A stretch of DNA of 64,000 nucleotides from an uncultured bacterium (GTDB taxonomy: Bacteria; Cyanobacteriota; Vampirovibrionia; Gastranaerophilales; Gastranaerophilaceae), in NCBI GenBank assembly GCA_902777385.1, contig CACYTP010000001.1, positions 124,001 to 188,000 of the forward strand, given 5' to 3'. Within the stretch, counting starts at the first letter, position 1, and each line of letters starts with the position of its first letter. Made by a program: the position numbers and the translations under genes. Below, in pieces: positions 9,178-18,690 of the stretch. Under the pieces are notes generated by a model, which saw nothing but the letters and a program-made list of their open reading frames with translations, was not told where the DNA came from and did no database searches.

Positions 9178-9528
9178 TTATTGCTCAAGATTGGTTTTTA
9201 TTAATTCTAAAACACCATTAAGATTATTATTAACTTCATTATTCCAAAAACGTAACACGGTGTAACCATTATTTTCCAGATATATTGTTCGTTTTTTGTC
9301 ATTTATTATATTGTTAGGTTCATTATGTTGCCCACCATCTAACTCTATAATTAACTTTTTGTCAGGACATAAAAAGTCAACAATATAATCACCTATTAAA
9401 ACTTGCCTTTTAAATTTGTAACCCAAAAATCTGTGAGCTCTTAAATATTGCCACATAACCAGTTCTTCTTTTGTCATATTGGAACGCATTGTTTTTGCAA
9501 AATTTAAATTATTAGGATTATATTGCAT
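9178..9528 (-). CDS. DUF559 endonuclease-domain protein
   Basis: 116 residues from the ATG at 9528; a longer frame to 9573 runs into the flanking repeat and reads repeat-encoded residues. Family features are present: an N-terminal NFAKTMRSNMTKEELVMWQYLR helix, then GYKFKRQVLIGDYIVDFLC and LIIELDGGQH, the PD-(D/E)xK (Vsr-like) nuclease core with Asp, Glu and Asp candidates. DUF559 proteins are often found as orphan genes next to repeats, and here both sides carry the same 72-bp sequence. Its SD (GAGGG) is supplied by repeat copy 2. The physiological role is unknown. Confidence 0.85.
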   Translation of the reverse strand: MQYNPNNLNFAKTMRSNMTKEELVMWQYLRAHRFLGYKFKRQVLIGDYIVDFLCPDKKLIIELDGGQHNEPNNIINDKKRTIYLENNGYTVLRFWNNEVNNNLNGVLELIKTNLEQ

Positions 9529-9534
9529 ATAATA

Positions 9535-9606
9535 ACCCTCTCTTGAATTTCTAATTTTCGGCTGCTGCCTCAAATTGAAATTCTTTTCTCTCCATAGGAG
9601 AGATTT
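9535..9606. repeat. 72-bp direct repeat, copy 2
   Basis: Perfect copy of 9011-9082 in the same orientation. Its left edge lies 6 bp upstream of the DUF559 start codon and carries the likely Shine-Dalgarno sequence of that gene. Together the two copies make a repeat-gene-repeat cassette of about 600 bp. Confidence 0.85.
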
Positions 9607-9640
9607 GTTGTATCTGGTGGCATATAAAAGTAGGCTTAGC

Positions 9641-10654
9641 CTACCCTACTTGCATTTCTTTTTCAAATCCGAATAAAGAACTTACGGATTCGTCATCATG
9701 AATTCTTGCAATAGCCTGTCCGAGTAACGGAGCAACAGATAACTGTTTAATATTGGAAGGCATTTTATCCATATCAAGCGGAATAGTATTTGTAACAATA
9801 CATTCAGTGATAGGTGCAGAGCCTAATCTTTCAATAGCCGGACCTGAGAATACAGGATGAGTTGCACCGACATAAATCTGTTTAGCCCCTCTTGATTTAA
9901 GAAGTTTTGCAGCTTCAGTTATAGTTCCTGCAGTATCAATAATGTCATCAAACATCAGGCAAACTTTACCTTCAACATCACCAATAACATTAGTAGCAAT
10001 AGCTTCATTGTGTTTATCACGGCGTTTATCTATAATTGCAATCGGGCAATCGAGGCGTTTAGCAAAATATCTTGTTCTGTTAGCACCACCCATATCAGGA
10101 GATACAGCAACCATTTCGTCAGGATTAATATTCAGGCTTTTGATATAATTAACCAAAATAGGTGCAGCAAAAATATGGTCAACAAGAATATTAAAGAAAC
10201 CTTGAATTTGACCTGTATGTAAATCCATAGCAAGCACTCTGTTTGCTCCTGCTGTTGTCAACAGGTCTGCAACCAATTTGGCTGTAATAGCTTCACGACC
10301 GGAGGTTTTTCGATCTTGTCTTGCATATCCGTAATAAGGGATAACGGCCGTAATAGTTTTTGCACTTGCACGTTTAAATGCGTCTATTATAATCAAAAGT
10401 TCCATTAAATTTTCATTAACAGGATTGCAAAGCGGCTGAATAATAAAAACATCGTCTCCTCTAACGCTTTCTTTGACCTGAACATAAATTTCACCATCGG
10501 CAAAATTCTTAACTACCATAGGTCCTACAGTTGTTCCTAAGACATCTGCAATTTCTTGTGCCAATTTTGGATTAGAACGTCCTGAAAATAGTTTAATATC
10601 GTGAGTCGGGTTAATTGCTCGTTCCAATTCCGGATAAGCCATTTCTAATGCCAT
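9641..10654 (-). CDS. prs: Ribose-phosphate pyrophosphokinase
   Basis: 337 residues. It makes PRPP from ribose 5-phosphate and ATP for nucleotide, His and Trp synthesis. Motifs in order: KLFSGRSNPKLA, FADGEIYVQV, the ATP-binding YYGYARQDRKTSGREA, the metal/PRPP region VLAMDLHTGQIQGFF, VSPDMGGANRTR and the PRPP loop MFDDIIDTAGT. About 15 residues longer than usual at the N-terminus. AAAGGA lies 10 nt before the first ATG, supporting that start. Cytosolic; monocistronic. Confidence 0.97.
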   Translation of the reverse strand: MALEMAYPELERAINPTHDIKLFSGRSNPKLAQEIADVLGTTVGPMVVKNFADGEIYVQVKESVRGDDVFIIQPLCNPVNENLMELLIIIDAFKRASAKTITAVIPYYGYARQDRKTSGREAITAKLVADLLTTAGANRVLAMDLHTGQIQGFFNILVDHIFAAPILVNYIKSLNINPDEMVAVSPDMGGANRTRYFAKRLDCPIAIIDKRRDKHNEAIATNVIGDVEGKVCLMFDDIIDTAGTITEAAKLLKSRGAKQIYVGATHPVFSGPAIERLGSAPITECIVTNTIPLDMDKMPSNIKQLSVAPLLGQAIARIHDDESVSSLFGFEKEMQVG

Positions 10655-10782
10655 TATTACAATCCTTTCTGTTTAATAAACGCATGGTTATTATATACCG
10701 TATGTGCCAAAAACTCAAATTTTTTTTAAGTAATATTACATATCAAAAACTGTAAAAAATTTTTTTGCGTTCAAATTTGCTG

Positions 10783-11850
10783 TTAATCAAAAATTTCTTC
10801 TTCATTAAAAGAAAATTCTTTCACTACAGAGTAGTCAATCGGTAAAATAAATACTATTTTATCGGAATCGGCTTTTTTATCCATTTTCATAGCTTTCAAA
10901 AGTTTATTATTCGGTAATTTTGTAACAGGTCTGAAGCAGAATTTTTTTAAAATATCTTCTGCAAAAAACCTGTAATTTTTATCTATAAACCCTTTTTTTT
11001 CTGCAAGAGAAAACGCAAATCTAATGCCTGCAACTACAGCTTCCCCGTGAGTATATTTTTTGTAATTAGTGATTTTTTCTATTGCGTGTCCTAATGTATG
11101 TCCGAAATTCAGGATTTTTCTAAGTCCTAATTCTTTTTCGTCTTGTTCAACTACGGCTATTTTTAATTTAATACAATTTTCTATTAATATTTCCAAAGTA
11201 TTCAGGTTTCTTGATAATATTTTTTCTGTATTTTCGCTTATATAATTAGAAAAATTCAATTCTTCTTTACAAAAACAGCTTTTTTCAATAAAAATATATT
11301 TTACAACTTCACCAAGACCTGTTTTAAATTGTCTTTCATCGAGCGTTTTTAAGAAATTAAGATTAATAAAAACCGCTTTTGGCTGGTAAAATGCACCGAC
11401 AAGATTTTTACCAAAAATTGTATCAATAGCTGTTTTACCTCCAACAGAACTGTCCACACAAGCAAGTAAAGTTGTAGGAACCTGTATATAATCAATTCCA
11501 CGCATATATGTTGCGGCAACAAATCCTGTAATATCGCCTACTACTCCGCCACCGATTGCAATAATTGCATCTTTACGGGTAAGCCCTAATTTTAGTGCTT
11601 TTTCAAGAATTTTTTTATAGTTATTGAAATTTTTTTCTTTTTCACCGTCTTTTAGTACAAAAATTTCATCTTGCGAAAAACCGAGTACTTTACCGTACAG
11701 GTGATTAACTTTTTCAGAAATTACTACAAGAATTTTATTCCCTTTTATATGCTGAAGAATTTTTGTCTTTAAATTTTCAATTTTATCCTGTTCAATATAT
11801 ATAGGATAAGATTGTTCTTTATTTGGAATTTTTACTTCTAAATTAATCAT
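10783..11850 (-). CDS. aroB: 3-dehydroquinate synthase
   Basis: About 355 residues. Second step of the shikimate pathway: DAHP to 3-dehydroquinate, using NAD and a divalent metal. Visible family motifs include the NAD-binding GGGVVGDITGFVAATYMRG, the VPTTLLACVDSSVGGKT block, KNLVGAFYQP and the metal ligands in NFGHTLGHAIE and YTHGEAV. I use the ATG at 11850 (GGAG 10 nt upstream), not a TTG six bases earlier. The start overlaps the aroK stop by 8 nt, so the two are translationally coupled. Confidence 0.96.
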   Translation of the reverse strand: MINLEVKIPNKEQSYPIYIEQDKIENLKTKILQHIKGNKILVVISEKVNHLYGKVLGFSQDEIFVLKDGEKEKNFNNYKKILEKALKLGLTRKDAIIAIGGGVVGDITGFVAATYMRGIDYIQVPTTLLACVDSSVGGKTAIDTIFGKNLVGAFYQPKAVFINLNFLKTLDERQFKTGLGEVVKYIFIEKSCFCKEELNFSNYISENTEKILSRNLNTLEILIENCIKLKIAVVEQDEKELGLRKILNFGHTLGHAIEKITNYKKYTHGEAVVAGIRFAFSLAEKKGFIDKNYRFFAEDILKKFCFRPVTKLPNNKLLKAMKMDKKADSDKIVFILPIDYSVVKEFSFNEEEIFD

Positions 11851-12355
11851 TTTCAAGTTTCTCCAGAATTTCTTTTGAAATTTCTTCAGGTGTTTTGTTA
11901 TCCGTTATAATTATTATATCAGCTTTCAAATAATTTGGTTCTCTTTTTTCTATAATTTCTGAAATTCTTTGTTCAGAATTATTTTTGCTTAACAGAGGTC
12001 TGTGGAATTCATTTTTAATGCGGTTAAAAATTTCCTTAGAAGATGTTTTTAAGTATATAACTTTTGCATTTTCAAGTATAATTTCTCTGTTAAGCGGATT
12101 TTCAAATGCTCCGCCGCCAAGAGCAATAATCTGATTTTCTTCTGAAAAAACGGATTTAATTTTATTGCTTTCCAAAAGTCTAAAATGGGATTCTCCAAAT
12201 TTGAGAAAAATATCAGAAATTTTTTTGCCCGAACTTTTTTCAATTTCTTCGTCAATATCAATAAGCTTATATTCAGGCAAAATTTTGCCAAGTTCTTTGG
12301 CAATAGTAGTTTTACCGCAACCCATCATTCCGATTAATGCTATATTTCTCTTCAT
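11843..12355 (-). CDS. aroK: Shikimate kinase
   Basis: 170 residues, usual size. It phosphorylates shikimate at the 3-hydroxyl. The Walker A GMMGCGKTT, the IDIDEEIE shikimate-binding Asp, the FRLLE segment, the GGGAF motif and the HRPLL lid arginine are all present. First gene of an aroK-aroB pair; the phosphoesterase gene upstream is divergent with 42 bp between them. The Lys/Ile-rich composition follows the AT-rich genome. Confidence 0.95.
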   Translation of the reverse strand: MKRNIALIGMMGCGKTTIAKELGKILPEYKLIDIDEEIEKSSGKKISDIFLKFGESHFRLLESNKIKSVFSEENQIIALGGGAFENPLNREIILENAKVIYLKTSSKEIFNRIKNEFHRPLLSKNNSEQRISEIIEKREPNYLKADIIIITDNKTPEEISKEILEKLEND

Positions 12356-12397
12356 AGGATGATTTTACAACAAATATTTTGGTTATAAAATAAGTTT

Positions 12398-13183
12398 ATG
12401 AAATATTTTTCACTGATAATTTTATTTTTATTTATAATTATGGGAATTTGGTCGGTTTTTGTTGAGCCAAATATATTAGTGGTAAAAAAAATTGTACTAA
12501 AAGATAGTAATTTAGCCGATTTGAAAATAGTTTTTGCTTCGGATTTTCATATTAAGCCTTATGAAAAATATCGTCTGACAAAGATTGTGAAAAAAATAAA
12601 CAGACAAAATCCTGATATAGTTTTATTAGGCGGAGATTATGTAAGCGGGCATGATGCAAGTTTTACAATGAGTCCCGAAAAAATAGCATCAGAGTTAAGA
12701 AAGATAAATTCAAAATACGGTACGGTTGCTGTAATGGGAAATCATGACGGTTGGCAGGGCAAATATCGGATTATAAAAGCTTTAGAAAATAACGGGATTA
12801 CGGTTCTTGAAAATTCAGCTAAGAATTTTGGTGAATTTTCGGTAGTCGGGGTTGAGGATGTTCAAACCGGAAACCCAAATATAGAAAAAGCTATGGAGCA
12901 TGCAGAAAATAATATAATATTTTTAACTCATAATCCCGATATATTTCCAAAAGTCCCAAGCTCCGTAAAACTTGTGCTTGCAGGACATTTGCATGGCGGA
13001 CAAATTATGATATCCGGAGTTAAGCCGGTGTATATTCCGTCAGAATACGGTATGAAATATTTATACGGACTTAAAGAAGAAAACGGAAAAACGCTATATA
13101 CTTCTAATGGTTTAGGTACAAGTATTTTACCGGTAAGATTTAATTCTGTTCCGGAAATTGTCGTAATAGAATTTTCAAAATAA
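12398..13183 (+). CDS. Membrane-anchored metallophosphoesterase (YkuE-like)
   Basis: 261 residues: an N-terminal membrane helix (FSLIILFLFIIMGIWSVFV), then a calcineurin-like dinuclear metal phosphoesterase domain. All five motifs are readable: SDFH, GGDY, GNHD, LTHNPD and GHLHGGQ. The layout matches the YkuE/YaeI group, implicated in envelope lipid or lipid A precursor metabolism, but the substrate cannot be assigned. The active site should be on the outer face of the inner membrane if the helix is an uncleaved anchor. Confidence 0.88.
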   Translation: MKYFSLIILFLFIIMGIWSVFVEPNILVVKKIVLKDSNLADLKIVFASDFHIKPYEKYRLTKIVKKINRQNPDIVLLGGDYVSGHDASFTMSPEKIASELRKINSKYGTVAVMGNHDGWQGKYRIIKALENNGITVLENSAKNFGEFSVVGVEDVQTGNPNIEKAMEHAENNIIFLTHNPDIFPKVPSSVKLVLAGHLHGGQIMISGVKPVYIPSEYGMKYLYGLKEENGKTLYTSNGLGTSILPVRFNSVPEIVVIEFSK

Positions 13184-13244
13184 CGCAATTTTTTGATAAA
13201 AAAATACTTTATATTAATACGGGGAATAATATAAAGGGGAAACA

Positions 13245-14177
13245 ATGCCGGATTACGGATATGATACAGGTTTAACCAGATATTTAATGCTTGAACAATT
13301 GCGTTATTCTTCATTACACGCAACAAATCCGCATCAGAATTTAACTCACTTATCGACCAAAAATTTGAGTGATATTTTATCAGGTAATGGAGGTTCCACA
13401 GAAGGTATAGTGCTTTTGGGAAACAATACTTCAAGGCAGTTAAATTATTTTGGTGAAAGAACAAAAGATTTGATGTATGAAATTCCTCATAAAACACGTC
13501 TTCTAAAAATTGCTCAAAATTATCTGGGAAAAATTACTGAAGTCAGTCCGGAAGAATATGCAAGATTATCCAACGCAGACAGACAAAAAACTCAAATGGC
13601 AATAATCGGACAATACGGAACTCCTGATGAAGCATGGTGTGCTCATACAGTTAGTTACTTGTGCAGACAGGCAGGTATTAATATAGGTCCGCATAAAAAA
13701 GGTGTTGCACAATTTATTGAGTGGGGAACTCAAAACGGCAGATATAAAAATATAAAAACCAATACTATTAGTAAGAATAATTATGTTCAGGAAAGAGAAA
13801 AAAGGGCAAAGCAAATTCGCCAGCAAACTAAAAAAATGAAAGAAGGCGATTTAATAATTTGGAAATCTGACGGTATTTCTTATACACAGAATGGTCATGT
13901 ATATGCTCAGGCAAGTCATATAGGTATTATAGAATGTGTAAATCCTGACGGTACTGTATCTGTTATAGAGGGTAATGCAAATGAGTTTAAAACAGACGGT
14001 AAATTTGAAAGACTGGTTGCAAATACACCTCATGAAGCAAAAAAAGGTAATCAGCAAATAGGTGAACCACAAGAAGAAAACCGCCGTGACGGATTAATCA
14101 GAAAAGTTTATACGGTAGAACAACTTGCAGCAGGTGGTTATAGCGGATATATCAATATGCAGGGATTGGTAAAATAA
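13245..14177 (+). CDS. CHAP-domain cysteine peptidase/amidase
   Basis: 310 residues preceded by AAAGGGG. Residues about 85-230 form a CHAP domain: catalytic Cys in DEAWCAHTVSYLCRQAG, His in YAQASHIGIIE and the polar third position in VSVIEGNAN. CHAP proteins cleave peptidoglycan cross-links or amides. The N-terminal ~80 residues have no recognised domain and no signal peptide, so export (if any) is by an unseen route. It ends flush against tyrA on the opposite strand. Confidence 0.8.
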   Translation: MPDYGYDTGLTRYLMLEQLRYSSLHATNPHQNLTHLSTKNLSDILSGNGGSTEGIVLLGNNTSRQLNYFGERTKDLMYEIPHKTRLLKIAQNYLGKITEVSPEEYARLSNADRQKTQMAIIGQYGTPDEAWCAHTVSYLCRQAGINIGPHKKGVAQFIEWGTQNGRYKNIKTNTISKNNYVQEREKRAKQIRQQTKKMKEGDLIIWKSDGISYTQNGHVYAQASHIGIIECVNPDGTVSVIEGNANEFKTDGKFERLVANTPHEAKKGNQQIGEPQEENRRDGLIRKVYTVEQLAAGGYSGYINMQGLVK

Positions 14178-14948
14178 TTATTTTACGAACATCTTACTTC
14201 TCTGAACTTTAATATCTTTAATAAGTTTTTCGTAATCTCCGGAGGTTAATTCACCCACGGATTTATAGAGCTTCAACACGGCATTTTGGATGTTTTCATG
14301 ATTCATACTAATCATATCAGCCGCCATTTCTTCATTGGATAATGCAAGTCTTGTCATATCTCTGAAACCGCTTGATGCCATTTGAAGTGCCAGTTCATTA
14401 TCACTTGCCGAATGGAATAATGCCTGTGCAATAAGCATTGGCATGTGTGAAATCATTGCGGCAGCTTCATCATGTTTTGATGGCGTTGTAAACAGAGGAT
14501 TTGCACCCAAATTTTCTATTATACTGACAAGTTTTTTAATCTTTTCTTCGGGAGTATTTTTGAACGGGGTTAAAACCCAGGTTGCACCCTTAAATAATCC
14601 CTCAAATGAATTTTCAAACCCTTTATGCTCGGTTCCTGCCATAGGATGTGACGGAATAAATACATACGGCCTTTGTTTTTTACATACAAAAGTTTTCAGG
14701 CTGCATACATCTGTTACAACCGTTTCAGGTGATAAAATATTTTCTAATTCGTCAAGAACTTCTAAAGTCTTATTCATTGCGGTACAAACAAAAACAATAT
14801 CGCAATCTTTTAATACGGAATAATCTTTATAAATATTTTCGCCTGATTGTGATTTCGACACACCAATAACATTATAATTTAATCGGGTTAAATCTTTAAA
14901 AATTGAACCGCCGATTAAGCCTAAACCTATAACACCGATTTTTGTCAT
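14178..14948 (-). CDS. tyrA: Prephenate (or arogenate) dehydrogenase
   Basis: 256 residues. The Rossmann motif GVIGLGLIGGS opens the protein, followed by the catalytic-region VFIPSHPMAGTEHKGF with its conserved His and the helical C-terminal dimerisation domain (SHMPMLIAQAL). It performs oxidative decarboxylation toward tyrosine. No ACT or chorismate mutase domain is attached, as in short cyanobacterial-type enzymes; prephenate versus arogenate preference cannot be decided. Just 3 bp downstream of alr, suggesting co-transcription. Confidence 0.93.
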   Translation of the reverse strand: MTKIGVIGLGLIGGSIFKDLTRLNYNVIGVSKSQSGENIYKDYSVLKDCDIVFVCTAMNKTLEVLDELENILSPETVVTDVCSLKTFVCKKQRPYVFIPSHPMAGTEHKGFENSFEGLFKGATWVLTPFKNTPEEKIKKLVSIIENLGANPLFTTPSKHDEAAAMISHMPMLIAQALFHSASDNELALQMASSGFRDMTRLALSNEEMAADMISMNHENIQNAVLKLYKSVGELTSGDYEKLIKDIKVQRSKMFVK

Positions 14949-14951
14949 AAA

Positions 14952-16076
14952 TTACCTCGTATAAACTCTTGGTAAGCGTACTTTCAGACGACAAGTCAAT
15001 TCATAATTAATTGTTCCGAGAATTTTTGCCCACTCGTCAATAGAATTTTCTTCGTCAAGTAAAGTAATTACATCACCTAATTCAGCATCAATCCCCGTTA
15101 TATCAAACATCATTTGATCCATTGTGATATTTCCGACCTGAGGAACTTTTTGACCGTTCAAGATACCGTAAATTTTATTGGATAACCCTCTTGAAACCCC
15201 GTCGGCATAACCTACAGGAATGGTTGCTATTTTTCGGTTTCCGTTTGCTCTGTATGTAAATCCGTAACTTATGCCCTCTTTGTCTTTTGCCTCATGGATA
15301 TGCACAATTCTGCCTTTCAGAGATATTACCTGTTTCAAATCAGGTCTGAAACCTTCATCATCTTCAGGCATGTCAGGATATAATCCGTATAAAGCAATAC
15401 CTACACGACGCATATTTGATTTTGGTATTGTATAACACATTGTACCGACTGTATTTTGGATATGCAAAATTAAACCTGTTGAATCAATGTTATCTATAAC
15501 ATTATTCCATCTGTCGATTTGTACCTGTGTCCCTTTTCTGTCTTCTGCCACGGCAAGGTGGGTAAAAATACCTTTTAAGTCAATAAAATCACAGTTCTGA
15601 ACTTTTTTGATAAATTCTGCGGCTTTATCGTACCCTATACCAATTCTGTTCATTCCTGTATCAATCTTAACGTGAACCTTTGGTTTTTTGCCTGTTCTCT
15701 TGTAAGCTTGATTGCAGGCTTCAATATGTGCATCAGAAAAAATCGGTATAGAAATATTTTCTTCAATAGCTGTTTCAATTGCCCAAACAGGAACTGCACC
15801 GAGTACGAGAATTTCAGCATTAATTTTTGCGTTTCTTAAATCAACTCCCTCATCAATAGATGCAACACCTAACATATCAAAACCTGATGCCAAAAGTGTC
15901 GGTGCAAGCATAACCGAGCCGTGTCCATAAGAATCCGCTTTTACAACAGCCAGTAATTTTGTATCTTCGGGTACATTTTTCCTGATTTCTTTTGCGTTAT
16001 GTGCAAGATTACCTATATTAATTTCAACCCACGAATCTCTGTGCATATTTACATTTGTTTGTCTGACATTTCTCAT
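14952..16076 (-). CDS. alr: Alanine racemase
   Basis: About 374 residues. PLP enzyme interconverting L- and D-Ala for peptidoglycan. The PLP lysine is in VVKADSYGHG, HVKIDTGMNRIG supplies the conserved Arg region, and the second catalytic Tyr is in the SYGFTYRANG region. The DQMMFDITG block closes the fold. Starts possible: GTG 16100, ATG 16076, ATG 16046. I use 16076, but family alignments begin near RDSWVEINIGN, so 16046 is also plausible. TATAAT lies inside the earliest candidate region. Confidence 0.93.
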   Translation of the reverse strand: MRNVRQTNVNMHRDSWVEINIGNLAHNAKEIRKNVPEDTKLLAVVKADSYGHGSVMLAPTLLASGFDMLGVASIDEGVDLRNAKINAEILVLGAVPVWAIETAIEENISIPIFSDAHIEACNQAYKRTGKKPKVHVKIDTGMNRIGIGYDKAAEFIKKVQNCDFIDLKGIFTHLAVAEDRKGTQVQIDRWNNVIDNIDSTGLILHIQNTVGTMCYTIPKSNMRRVGIALYGLYPDMPEDDEGFRPDLKQVISLKGRIVHIHEAKDKEGISYGFTYRANGNRKIATIPVGYADGVSRGLSNKIYGILNGQKVPQVGNITMDQMMFDITGIDAELGDVITLLDEENSIDEWAKILGTINYELTCRLKVRLPRVYTR

Positions 16077-16175
16077 AACAGGTTTATTATACCACCTCAC
16101 GCAATTATGGGCAATTATTTACTTGAAAGGTTAATATTTAATTGGTAAAATATTATTAAATTACAAGGGGGTATT

Positions 16176-16637
16176 ATGGATAAAGAAAACTTGAAATTCT
16201 ATTTTGAAACAGAACAAGAAGATGCAAAACTTATTTATACAACAGGATTTTTGTGGGGAAAAATCAATTCAGAACTTGATGATGCGTTATCAGAAGTAAA
16301 TCTTAATCTCTCAAAATTTAATATTCTGATGATAATAAAACATGTCGGAAAAACTGAGGGCATACAGCAAAACGAAATCAGCCGCCGACTTTTAGTTACA
16401 GCATCAAACATAACAAAACTTCTTGATAAACTGGAAAAAGACGGGCTTATAATTCGCACATCAAAAGAAGGTGACCGTCGGGTAAAACTTATAAAAATTA
16501 CCTCAAACGGTTCAAAATTATTAGATAAAATTTGGACAAAATATACAAAAACAATAAAAAAGATAATGAGCGGTATAGCACCTGCAGATGCAGACTATGT
16601 CAATAAAGTTCTCCTCGACTGGCTCGGAAAAATATAA
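16176..16637 (+). CDS. MarR-family transcriptional regulator
   Basis: 153 residues preceded by AAGGGGG. Winged-helix MarR fold: NEISRRLLVTASNITKLLDKLEKDGLI is the recognition helix region and SKEGDRRVKLIKIT the wing. Divergent from alr with about 100 bp between. MarR proteins are usually ligand-responsive dimeric repressors; ligand and target are not visible. A second 153-aa MarR gene lies at 32721. Confidence 0.92.
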   Translation: MDKENLKFYFETEQEDAKLIYTTGFLWGKINSELDDALSEVNLNLSKFNILMIIKHVGKTEGIQQNEISRRLLVTASNITKLLDKLEKDGLIIRTSKEGDRRVKLIKITSNGSKLLDKIWTKYTKTIKKIMSGIAPADADYVNKVLLDWLGKI

Positions 16638-16692
16638 TAATTATTGTAATATTATTAATAATATGTTAAAATAATTCTAACAGGAGAACATT

Positions 16693-17541
16693 ATGACAGA
16701 AGAATTAAAATTATTTGAAGGACACAGAATTAGACACATCTATGATGAAGAAAAAAATGTATATTATTTTTCAATAATTGATGTTGTCGCAGTTTTGATA
16801 GAAAAAGATTACCAAGGTGCAAGAAAATATTGGAATAAACTCGCAGAGCGTTTGCGAAAAGAAGGTTTTGAGCAACTGGTGACAAATTGTCACCGGTTAA
16901 AAATGAAAGCTGATGATGGGAAAATGCGAGAAACAGACACCGCTGATATAAAAACAATCTTCCGTATCATACAATCAGTACCGTCAAAAAAGGCAGAACC
17001 TATCAAACAATGGCTTGCAAAAGTCGGGCATGAGCGTATTCAAGAAATGGCAGACCCTTCAACCGCTATTGACAGAGCAAGAGATACATATAAACAACTT
17101 GGACGTTCCGACAAGTGGATTCAACAGAGAATGTCCGGTCAAGAAACCAGAAATAAATTGACAGATTATTGGAAAGACCACGAAATTAATAAACCTGAAG
17201 AATTTGCCATACTTACAAACATAATTCATAAAGAATGGAGCGGTTTAACAGTAAAAGAACATAAAAACTTAAAAAATTTAAAATCTCAAAACTTGCGTGA
17301 CCACATGAGTGAAGCCGAATTAATTTTTACAGCTCTTGCGGAACTTGCAACCCGACAAGTTGCGGAAAAAGACAGTGCATCCGGACTGGAAGAAAACTCT
17401 TATGCTGCAAAAACAGGGGGAAACATTGCAAAACGTGCAAAAGAAGATTTCGAAAACAGAACCGGACAAAAAGTTGTCACAGGAGATAATTTTTTACCGC
17501 CCAAAAAACAAGTTAAAAAACTTACAAAGAAAGAGAAATAG
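16693..17541 (+). CDS. BRO-N / DinD-like protein
   Basis: 282 residues, SD CAGGAG. Residues about 10-115 form a Bro-N (antirepressor-type) domain: HIYDEEKNVYYFSIIDVVAVL, YWNKLAERLRKEG, KMRETDTADIKTIFRIIQSVPSKKAEPIKQWLAKVG. The C-terminal half (RDTYKQLGRSDKWIQQRMSGQETRNKL...) matches the DinD-like arrangement seen in DNA-damage-inducible protein D and phage relatives. Such genes travel with phages and plasmids. Here it stands alone between core genes, so it is probably an acquired single gene. Confidence 0.8.
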   Translation: MTEELKLFEGHRIRHIYDEEKNVYYFSIIDVVAVLIEKDYQGARKYWNKLAERLRKEGFEQLVTNCHRLKMKADDGKMRETDTADIKTIFRIIQSVPSKKAEPIKQWLAKVGHERIQEMADPSTAIDRARDTYKQLGRSDKWIQQRMSGQETRNKLTDYWKDHEINKPEEFAILTNIIHKEWSGLTVKEHKNLKNLKSQNLRDHMSEAELIFTALAELATRQVAEKDSASGLEENSYAAKTGGNIAKRAKEDFENRTGQKVVTGDNFLPPKKQVKKLTKKEK

Positions 17542-17608
17542 CTGCACAAACAAAGATTGATGAAATTTTAGTACTCGCAGGTTTAAATTTATCAAAATAT
17601 TACCACGA

Positions 17609-18589
17609 TTATAATAGCCTGTCTTTTAATATTAATTTTAGCTCAGGAAGATACTTTTGAATAGTATAATCCTTTACGGCATCGGAGAAATATACCTCTT
17701 TTATATTGTATGGTCTATCTTTTACTTGGTCTGCATATCCAATTATCACTTTTCTTTGCCAATCATTTAATGATTTTGTATGATAATGATTTATTCTGAT
17801 TTTATCACCATTATATTTTTGACTAATATAATTAGGTAGAACTGTATTATAATTTTCATCAACGGCAAGTCTATGATTCTTATATATAAAATAATGCGGA
17901 CTGGGCATCATTGAAATTTTTTTAGGCTTACAAATAGTTTTTATATGTTTAGTCTTTTGACATCTAGTATATGCTTCTATCACAAATTTATTTGGACGAT
18001 TTACTAAACCATTAGAATCAAATAAAAGCCAATTAACAACTATTGCAGGATATTGCTCATAGTTTTTTATAATTTCTTTTATATTATTTTTGTCTATAGG
18101 ACAAATATATTCATCCAAATCAAGAAAAGCCAGCCATTTTGTATCATTCTTATACCTCATTGCTGCATCTCTATATACAGGCATTTGCATACATCTACCT
18201 TTTACTTGATGATAGATAACAGTACCTGAATCTATATATGGTTGTAATAGCCGTCTTTCATCATAATCAGAATCATTATCATATAAATAAAATCTATCAA
18301 CACCTATTAATTTATGATATTCAATCCATTCAATTATATCGGGTTCATTTTTATAAATTGCACATATAGCAACATCTACATGAGCAAGAGATTTTGCAAA
18401 TTCAACTTTTATATCCGAGTTTAATAATCTGGGTTTAATTTTATTTATAAATTTTTTATACAAACGTTTATTTTTTATTTTTATACTAAATCTTAATTTA
18501 AATCCCAAAATAGTAATTATTAGTCTTTGTTTAAAATGGGTATAATCATCAATCAATTCGATGTAAAAAAGTTTTTTAAAAATAAACAT
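17609..18589 (-). CDS. Glycosyltransferase family 92-like protein
   Basis: 326 residues. The block VAICAIYKNEPDIIEWIEYH followed by GVDRFYLYDND is typical of GT92 (DUF23) enzymes, and WLAFLDLDEYICP carries the DxD-type metal/sugar-nucleotide site. Further conserved-looking parts are NWLLFDSNG and INHYHTKS. Probably transfers a sugar onto a surface glycan. The codon use is Ile/Lys/Asn-rich and it is flanked by small regulators and a BRO gene, so local acquisition is possible. Confidence 0.85.
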   Translation of the reverse strand: MFIFKKLFYIELIDDYTHFKQRLIITILGFKLRFSIKIKNKRLYKKFINKIKPRLLNSDIKVEFAKSLAHVDVAICAIYKNEPDIIEWIEYHKLIGVDRFYLYDNDSDYDERRLLQPYIDSGTVIYHQVKGRCMQMPVYRDAAMRYKNDTKWLAFLDLDEYICPIDKNNIKEIIKNYEQYPAIVVNWLLFDSNGLVNRPNKFVIEAYTRCQKTKHIKTICKPKKISMMPSPHYFIYKNHRLAVDENYNTVLPNYISQKYNGDKIRINHYHTKSLNDWQRKVIIGYADQVKDRPYNIKEVYFSDAVKDYTIQKYLPELKLILKDRLL

Positions 18590-18690
18590 GTTATAACTAT
18601 AACCTTCTGTTTTATATAAAAGATTAAATCAAAATCTATACTGGATAATATCCAGTAATAAAATAATATCATGTACTATAATATTGTCAA

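Noticed and set aside
16693-17541. Prophage around the BRO-N gene
   Set aside because: Neighbours are core genes, a glycosyltransferase and single regulators; no other phage gene or att repeat was seen.
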